From assembly GCA_013397795.1 (NCBI GenBank), contig VZTJ01005910.1, positions 512,210 to 576,209 on the forward strand: a stretch of 64,000 bases of DNA, read 5' to 3'. The translations under genes and the position numbers were made by a program. Below the pieces are notes generated by a model. That model saw only the letters and a program-made list of their open reading frames with translations. It did not search any database and was not told where the DNA came from. Positions 57,091 to 64,000 of the stretch are shown here, piece by piece (position 1 is the stretch's first letter; every line of letters starts with the position of its first letter). Source of the stretch: Orthonyx spaldingii. Taxonomy: Eukaryota; Chordata; Aves; Passeriformes; Orthonychidae.

Positions 57091-59757
57091 TATTGCAATG
57101 ATATTTGTCCAAAATCTCACAAAATATCTGGTTTAAAACATTGATTTTAGGGTTAACAGGAGGAACACACTGAGATCCATGCTGGTGGATCTCAAAGAAT
57201 ACAGAACCTTTTGTTTCTGATTATATTGTATAAGAATTATATTTGATCCAGATCAATAATAGACGTGCTTGTTAAAAAATATTTTGAAACCTAAATAAAA
57301 TGAGTAGGGCAAATACTTAAGCCACCGTCATAATGAGCATTGTTGCCCTTATTGGTAGTGATAAGACATAAAGGATGACATATAGAAAATCTCCTGCCCC
57401 TTCTCCCAAACCTTTAATGAGATTCCTCCAAGCCAAACTCACTAAAGAGTGCTTTCACAAATTCAGACAAAAATGTTGTGGGTGGGGAGAGTAACAGTCC
57501 AAAGAAGATTCCCTTTTTGTGCCAGGGACATCACGGTAAATAGCAATAATTTGCTGTGATAACATGACCTTGTAGTTTCATTTCTGATCCAGAAAAGCTT
57601 CATCAAGGTCTTCTGGCACCTAAAATCTCTTCAAATAATTTCAAGTTAGGCATGTAAATATTTGGAATGCTCAGGGCCCAAATTTACATTTGTTTGCAAC
57701 TCTGATGTCTTCTCCATTTATATAAAACCTCTCATAATAAAATTCAATTTGCAAGTGAGTAAGGAATGGTACTTAAAGCGTGAGGCTGAAACGCATCTGA
57801 GGGAAGAGAAAGCTGACAGTGATATTAAGATCATCTAATCATCAGCCTCACCTCTTGCCACCAGACAGACACAGCTGCAAACACAGCAATTTTTCACACT
57901 TGCCCATAAGAATTCCAAATTTATTAATAATTTCTAGCTGGTGAGTAATGTAGTAAAAACATCCTAGTGATCAGAAACCTCGAAATTATTCATTATAAGA
58001 ATTTGCCTCCATCAAAATCTTGTTCCAGCTGACCCTGACCTAGGAAATGCCCAAATCTGAAAGGTCAGTTTTCAGTTTTAGCCCCTTCTGCTAAGCAGAC
58101 ACCCATGGGTTTGACAATATTTTTGGAAAAGACGCTGTTTAAAGCTGGCTGCAGCAAGAAATTAAACAAATAACTCTGATAATGGGAATAACCCACAAGA
58201 CAGTGTATTTTTTGGTGACCAGAACACTTAGAATAATTTACTATTGCATGAAGTGATGCAGCTGGTGAAATATTCCTCTCTTCCACACGGAGAGAGAGGG
58301 ATGGCCGCAGGAAGCAGTTCTAGAAAGCCATTTACGTTCCCCCGTGGCTTGTTTTGCTAAATCAGTTGCAGCAAAAGGAGCTGCTCCAAATGGTGCATTT
58401 TTCCTGTCTCGGTTTATTTTGTACTTGCTCAATGAAACAGATTCCAGAAAACGCAGGGTTGTATAATTTTTAATAAGATTTGTTAAAAATAGCGTGGCTG
58501 CGGCGAGAGGAATGACCAGAGGAAGTGATTTGTTTCCTGCCATCATTCCTCCCCCCTTTCACCAGCGAGCAGAAAATATTCCCTTGATTTAAAATTCATC
58601 ACAAGCAGCGAGAGGGTAGCAGGGCTACCACAACCCTCATAAATTACACCCAAGGCTGACCCTTCTGGAAGAGGAGGCCTCACTTTGCTGAAGGACTCTC
58701 AGGGTTTGGTGCTGCTGCCTCCGACCGCAGCGGGACACAAAATACACAGCGGGGAAATACCCGGAGGAGCAGAGGCCAGCCTGGCTCTGTCCCTCCTGCT
58801 GCTCCAGACCTCTGCAGAGGCTTCACCTGGGAAGGGAGCCCTTGCCCACAATGGTTCCTGACTGTTCTAAAGGGGAGCAGCCTCAATGTGGTCGTGGCTC
58901 CCACTTCCACCCACATCCCAACTCCTCCGTGGCAAACCTGGCTCCCTGGGAAGGTCTGGCAGGGCCCCCGTCCTTCCCTCCTGCAAGAACAGAGCCCCCA
59001 TCCTTCCTTCTGGCAAGAGCAGAGCAGTTTCAAACTCGTATTCTGCCCCTTTTTAATTCTTGTGTGGCTGATATTTCTCCTGCAGGACTCCAGCAGGCCC
59101 AGGCTGAGCAAACAGCAAAGCACCTTTTTTTCTTTTTCCAGCCATAAAAGGAAGGTTCTGCGGAGCACGGTGATGAAATAATCAGCACAACAACCCATAT
59201 TCCAACTGGAAGTAGCTGGATTAGTGCAGTTCTTCCCCCTGAACTGGGGAAGCTGAGTCCCATATCCAGAAAAGATCATTTTTTTTTCCTGAAAGACTTT
59301 TCTGCGGGTCATCTTTGCCAGATAGCTTGGCCAGTTGCTCCGCGCTTAGTCCGTTTTAACAATAACAACAGCAACAAAACTTTACAAGATGTTCTTTCCT
59401 CTTTGTCTGGAAGGATTAACAGTTCAGCCAAGGTCTGACTGGCCGCTGGCTCCAGGAGGGAAGGACTCAAAGGCACTCGGAGGGAGTAGTCACATGGAGA
59501 GCCTGGCTACCAGAGTGGGCTCTGGGGATTGTTTTTCATCCTGTGCTCACCCAGGCTGGCACTGAGGGCAGGATTGGGCACTTCTGCTGTTGGAGGAGAT
59601 TGCTCTGAGGAGTCTTCTAGGAAAAGTAAAGTCTGGGAGGCAGACGGACATATCAACGTTTCCCCCTGAAAAAATCCACTTGCATGGGTCTCACTAGCAG
59701 GATTGAAACGGCAAATTTTTGGAAGTAGCCTGGAAACTTGTTTTCTTCCTTGGAGCA
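57091..59757. other. Unique DNA, AT-rich then mixed, with a short direct repeat
   Basis: No interspersed repeat is visible from 57091 to 59757. A roughly 31-33-bp imperfect direct repeat occurs at about 58963-59028 ('cccccgtccttccctcctgcaagaacagag' versus 'cccccatccttccttctggcaagagcagag'). It underlies a repetitive stretch in a 210-codon reverse frame (58680-59312), which I do not call a gene. The AT-rich DNA at 57100-58600 is another candidate conserved block. Confidence 0.45.
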
Positions 59758-59850
59758 GTCACAGAATCACAGAATCACAGAATCACAGAATACTTAGGGT
59801 TGAAGGGATCTCTGGAGATCATCTAGTCCAAGCCCTGTCTGTATCCTATC
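59758..59850 (-). mobile_element. CR1 LINE 3'-terminal fragment, antisense
   Basis: Four uninterrupted tail octamers in reverse (TCACAGAA x4, about 59759-59790) followed by 'tacttagggttgaagggatctctggagatcatctagtcc'. The 'ggagatcatctagtcc' end marks the same older subfamily as 47375-47690. Only the last 90 or so bases were copied. Confidence 0.94.
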
Positions 59851-62118
59851 TTTGAGCATTTGTGTTTCAGCTAAAAAGAAGAGCAGATGCCATCCAAACA
59901 GATGGAAACAAAAGCATAATTCCATCAAACTTACCTCTGGATTCTTTTGACCCATCACTGGCAGGAGCATGGCAGGAGTGGGGCAGAACAGGACTCATCA
60001 GCCCCGAGGTCAGGAGGAGGCGATGACGGGAGAGCTTTGTCCTCAAACAACGCAATAAATGAGATTATTTTTCCCCCCTCTCCTTTTTCCATGTGAACGG
60101 AGAAAATTCTCTTTTAAACATTTCCTAGGCAGGATATAAACACACAACCCCAGGGCCATAGGTGCTGCAAATACCCAGGCATCTGCTTGTTTCTGCTCCC
60201 ACTGGAGATCTGAACCCCACACCATTTGCTCCCAGCAAATGGAGTCAAGCAGATGAGCCCGTGGATCAACCCAAACTTCCAAGGAAACCCGGCTGAGCTG
60301 GCTCATGAGGAGTCAGGATTAGGCCCTCATTCCCCCTGCTTACATGCTGGATTTTCACCTTCCATGCTCCTGCAGCACAACCGCCTGCTAAATTTAGAAA
60401 GCCTTTTTTAGAAGTTGTTTTATGAACACACACACACACACACACACAAAATAATTACATTGCAAAAAAAAAAAAAAAAAGAAAACTAAAAATGCAGGCT
60501 TTAGAAATGCCATTTGTGAGGCGTTCCAACTATGTATGACTGGCTCAGTTACTGGCTCGCAGTTGCCATCTGAACATCTATTTTTCCAAGCATTTAAGAA
60601 AAGTGATGTGTACATTTTTCATGTGTAATTAGGCAGCGTAATGTGATCTCTTTCTGCAGTCAAGCTGCCATGTGCCGTAGCCTCACTGAATAGCTTCCAG
60701 ATTTCAACCCAATCTCTTCTGTCTAGACTCTACGTTGCTATTTTTTTTTCTTCTTTCTTTTTTTTTTTTTCTCTTTCTTGCCTAGCTTAAAGCAGACTCC
60801 AATATAAAATGCCAAAACCAGAAGGTTTTGTCCCTCTTTCTCATAAAGACGTGGGACAGATCTGGGAGGCCCCGCCGAGAGCCGAGTCCCAGACTTTTTC
60901 ATAAGACATGTGTCGTCTGAATCTGACATTAAAGATTGTGCAGGCATTTCAACAGGTCATGCACACGCTGGGGGGAAAAAAATGCCCAAAAATATGGTTT
61001 TCATTAAGAAAGTGAGTATTTTTAGAGAGGTGTGGTTCAGTTCAGATGAAAAGGGAAGAAAGAAAAATGAAAGCGGCGCAAGAGATCCCCAACTGCAACA
61101 TTATTTATATTGCTGTTGAAATGCAGTGTGTTCTCTTTATAAAGCTGCTTTTGGGAGCGAAATAATAGAGACCCTGCCAGAACCAGGTGCATATCATGTA
61201 GTTTGTTTATAATCCAAGCTAAAGGATAGCAGATTTATACCAGAAAGAACTCTCTGAGGGGGCTTTGGAGTTTAAGTGCGCTGTCTTAATCTATACATTA
61301 CCTCCTCAACAAAGCAGTTGTCTTGAAGCAAAACATAAAATACAGTTTCAATGAATTCACAGATAATTCCAGGGAATTTTATCTGGTGTGATATAGTTTC
61401 AGACTGCTTATTCTGTTCCCAGCTTTTTATTTGACTCTTAAGTTGTTTTATTTCTGCGTCAAGAGAATGAAAAAGATCAGAGAGGGCTCGTTTCCACAGA
61501 AAGATGCTTTTGTGCAATATAAGCAAAAAAAGCAAGGCTTTCCCTGGCTTGTAATTCCACCACTTTGTCCTGGGATTTGCTGCAGTTTGCACATATTTTT
61601 TCTACAGAAAAAGCTCTTGTTTTAGTCCAGAAACAGAGTTGTGCAAATTTCCCTCCACTTCTTTTTAATTTTTTTAAAAAAACCTGATCTTTTCATCTAT
61701 CCTGTTCTAACACCACACTTTATGTTTTCCTTTTGCTCTCCGGAAAATGGCTATTGTCCCACTGAGAACGTGTCCTTCTGCCTGCTTTTGTGCAAATGGC
61801 AGATTGGTTGGAAAAACAGGAACACTTTCACTCCTTTCTGAAGGGAAGCATGCAGTGCTTGCTAAAAATTCCCATGCTTCTGCAGAACCAACTGTTCTTT
61901 CCATTAAAAAAACATCCACCTACTTGAGCAAACTTTTCAATACGTTGGCCCAATTTTTCATGATGGTAAACTACGAAATGCTTGAAGTGGTTGAAATAAT
62001 GGGGCAAATATTTTCTCAAATCTGAAAAAGGGAAACTAAACCAAAAAGCTGCCTGGTCAAAATGGGGCTCTCCATGAAATTCCAAATGATGACAGCAGGC
62101 AGTGCAATAATTTGTGCA
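59851..62118. other. Unique DNA with an AC repeat and homopolymer runs; possible conserved block
   Basis: An (AC)11 microsatellite lies at 60426-60448, an A17 run at 60464-60480, and a T/C-rich run at about 60740-60779. Between about 60490 and 61460 the DNA is repeat-free, AT-rich and non-coding in appearance, a candidate conserved non-coding stretch. No exon is supported. Confidence 0.45.
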
Positions 62119-62246
62119 TAGAATCATAGAATGGTTTGGGTTGGAAGGGACTTTAAAGCTCATCTTGTTCCAACTCCCCTGCCATGGGCAGGGACACTTT
62201 CCACTAGACCAGGTTGCTCAGAGCCCTATTCAACCTTCTCTTGATG
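62119..62246 (-). mobile_element. CR1 LINE 3' fragment, antisense, with tail
   Basis: 'catagaatcatagaatggtttgggttggaagggactttaaagctcatcttgttcc', 'ctgccatgggcagggacactttccactagaccaggttgctcagagccc'. Two intact tail octamers; it breaks off after 'attcaacct'. Confidence 0.94.
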
Positions 62247-62386
62247 ATTGTGAAACATTTGTAATTATATTTTAAGTAAAATTAAAATAAAAGTGATTTT
62301 TTTACATTTAAGTAAAATAATAACAAAAAATTCTCTTGTCCTGGTATCTAAACTGATCACAGGAAGTGGTTTTCCTCCTTTTGTTT
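62247..62386. other. Short AT-rich spacer between two CR1 ends
   Basis: About 140 bases, including an A/T-rich low-complexity stretch at 62258-62330, separate two antisense CR1 ends. Confidence 0.6.
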
Positions 62387-62472
62387 CGAATCACATAATC
62401 AGTTGGGTTGGAAAAAACCTCTGAGATTATCAAGTCCAACCTGACGGCAAGGACTCATTTCACTAAAACAGG
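62387..62472 (-). mobile_element. CR1 LINE 3'-terminal fragment, antisense
   Basis: 'tcgaatcacataatcagttgggttggaaaaaacctctgagattatcaagtccaacctgacgg' corresponds to the CR1 ends with 'gttggaaaagacctctgagatcatc...gtccaacc'. The tail is decayed and only the last 85 or so bases remain. Confidence 0.8.
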
Positions 62473-62974
62473 GATTTTCTGAGCTGTAAATCAGGTCAGA
62501 ATTTTGACACAGGGGCTAAGGTGAGTGTTTGCAACTTCACATCACCACTAACAGCTATTTCACAGAGTGTCTATCCAAGACTGTATCGATTTCCTAAAGC
62601 TTGAAGCCAGATGGGACCAATTATGATAATCTGTTCTGCTGAAGGTAGCAAAGATTTCTTACAGTTGTTTTGTGTCGCTGTCTCAACATCATCTGTTGCC
62701 CTTTTCTAGACATTCCTCTTGGCATTTTCATGAATGTGGAGGGCCTTGTCCTGATTTTGATCCCGCTCATGAGTGTCACCAAATATGCGTGAGCAAGGTG
62801 ACAACAAAGTTTTTCTTCAGCCTTCACTAAAAACCATCATGGCCCTGGGAATCCATCGTCCTTCAGGAGCCACACGACAGCAGATCCCCACCTCCAGCTC
62901 TGCTCGTGTGAAGTTGGACAAAATCAATCAAAAAGTTTTTGGTCTGAAGAAATTATTCTCGTGTTTTGAAGGCC
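62473..62974. other. Unique non-coding DNA, nothing recognised
   Basis: About 500 bases with no recognisable feature between CR1 copies. Confidence 0.5.
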
Positions 62975-63412
62975 ATGGAAATGTTGGGGCAAGTCCAGAG
63001 GAGGCCACAAGGTTGATAAGGGGACTGGAGCACCTCCCCTATGGAGACAGGATGGGAGAGTTGGGGCTGTTCAGCCTGGAGAGGAGAAGGTTGTGTGGAG
63101 AGCTCACAGAACCTTCCAGTGCCTGAAGGGACTACAGGGAAGCTGGAGAGGGACAATTCATCAGGAACTGCAGTGACAGGACAGGGGGGAATGGGTTCCA
63201 ACTGGGTTAGATACTGGAAGAAATCCTTCCCTGGGAGGGTGGGGAGGCCCTGGCACAGGGTGCCCAGAGAAGCTGTGGCTGCCCCTGGATCCCTGGCAGT
63301 GTCCAAGGCCAGGTGGGACATTGGGGCTTGGAGCAGCCTGGGACAGTGGGAGGTGTCCCTGCCCATGGCAGGGCGTGGGATGGGATGATCTTTAATGTCC
63401 CTTCCATAATTT
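62975..63412 (+). mobile_element. CR1 LINE 3' region, sense, long copy
   Basis: From 'agtccagaggaggccacaaggttgataaggggactggagcacctcccctatgg' through 'gttggggctgttcagcctggagaggagaagg', 'ccttccagtgcctgaagggactacagggaagctggagagggac', 'gggtggggaggccctggcacagggtgcccagagaagctgtggctgcccctggatccctggcagtgtccaaggccagg', to 'gggatgatctttaatgtcccttcc'. The tail is degenerate. It retains more 5' sequence than the other sense copies of its subfamily. Confidence 0.95.
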
Positions 63413-63769
63413 TATGAATTTATTTTGCTCTAAACTGCAGCATCAGAAGCAGATTTCAGGGTGAGAGATGCTTTTGAATACTTTGCTTTTTGCAGTAAAT
63501 GGTGTATGTGAGCCTGGTCCTGCCTTGACCTACAAGCATCTTCCAGTGTTCTCCAGTTAGTTCAAGGGCTCAGATACAAAATCAAGAAAACCACATTTCT
63601 TTGTGGGATAATCCAAAGTTTTCTGGGGCTTTGAGTCAAAAAACAATGCGGTTCAGCATGCAATTTCTTAATCTGTGACAGAACAAATAGATTTCACTTA
63701 ATCCAGTCCAAACAGCTGTCCTGAAAGAAACATCTTCAGTTTTTATCATCTCTGAAAGAGATGTGAAAC
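63413..63769. other. Unique non-coding DNA, nothing recognised
   Basis: About 350 bases without a recognisable feature. Confidence 0.5.
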
Positions 63770-63871
63770 ATGGAATCATCGGGGTTGGAAAAGCCCTCCA
63801 AGCTCTTGAGTGCAACCTGTGACTGATCCCCATTTTGTCACCCAGCCCAGAGCTCTGAGTGCCACCTCCAG
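63770..63871 (-). mobile_element. CR1 LINE 3' fragment, antisense
   Basis: 'atggaatcatcggggttggaaaagccctccaagctcttgag', 'ttttgtcacccagcccagagctctgagtgccacctccag'. It stops exactly at 'cacctccag', where other copies continue 'cccttcctggg', so the 5' truncation point is at about 63871. Confidence 0.9.
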
Positions 63872-64000
63872 CTGATGAAACTGAACATGAGTGAGACTTG
63901 GGACACACAGGACATGTGCCAGCAGCCGGGCAGCCATGGGGACCTGCAGGTGCTGTCTGAGAAGATCTGCCACGTGTCCCCTCACACCTCCACCTGCTGC
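63872..64000. other. Unique GC-rich DNA at the window edge, open in one frame
   Basis: The 129 bases after the CR1 break are open for 43 codons in the frame starting CTG at 63872 and run off the window; the frame has been open since about 63826 inside the CR1 copy. The junction 'cccacctccag|ctgatg' resembles a weak splice acceptor. I recognise no protein in it. Alternatives are a real exon edge on either strand, or chance. Confidence 0.25.

Noticed and set aside
58680..59312. 210-codon reverse-strand open frame with a Cys-rich repeat
   Set aside because: The repetitive part comes from a short DNA direct repeat; no domain is recognised and forward frames are open across the same DNA.
23173..63407. 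A recurring family of similar short predicted proteins (frames near 23173, 26546, 29059, 32618, 44962, 63207) that looks like a dispersed gene family
   Set aside because: All are the same antisense frame of the GC-rich CR1 3' region; the similarity is between transposon copies, not genes.
1..64000. A bacterial-style gene cluster, defence system, CRISPR array or other novel multi-gene system
   Set aside because: The window is repeat-bearing avian non-coding DNA; there are no operons, ribosome-binding sites or spaced direct repeats of the CRISPR type.

Overview
This window is a stretch of non-coding vertebrate chromosome, almost certainly from a bird. The main evidence is about 30 fragments of the avian LINE CR1 on both strands, by my hand count roughly an eighth of the 64 kb. 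Nearly all are 5'-truncated 3' ends, and several finish in the diagnostic CR1 octamer tail (ATTCTATG / ATTCTGTG, or CATAGAAT / CACAGAAT on the other strand). The CR1 subfamily mix looks songbird-like, but I cannot prove the order without a database. There is one 30-base assembly gap (46362-46391) and one ambiguous base (214).

I find no protein-coding gene, rRNA, tRNA or CRISPR array that I can support. All open frames are short, and most are open on both strands at once because they lie in GC-rich, stop-poor CR1 or minisatellite sequence. The first ~120 bases are very rich in CpG and look like the edge of a CpG-island promoter or first exon. The rest of the window may therefore be a long first intron of a gene running rightwards, or the upstream flank of a gene running leftwards. 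The sequence does not decide this.

Layout: 1-125 CpG-island edge; 126-300 AT-rich low complexity; 0.3-6.4 kb four CR1 pieces and a 30-bp minisatellite (3440-3750); 6.4-23 kb mostly unique DNA with six CR1 pieces, a CpG-rich block (13.6-14.1 kb) and a 79-bp tandem duplication; 23-29.5 kb CR1-rich, including a composite element at 23.1-23.8 kb; 29979-30835 a solo retroviral LTR with 5-bp target duplications; 31-47 kb unique DNA with about ten CR1 pieces, including two junctions of opposite-strand CR1s (37.25 kb and 42.59 kb); 47-54 kb unique DNA with three CR1 pieces; 54-59.7 kb the longest CR1-free run; 59.7-64 kb five CR1 pieces and a short open frame running off the right edge.

The most informative observations are the solo LTR, with intact ends, target duplication and recognisable promoter and poly(A) signals; the composite and inverted CR1 junctions; and several repeat-free AT-rich blocks that are candidates for conserved non-coding elements. 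I see no evidence of a novel multi-gene system.
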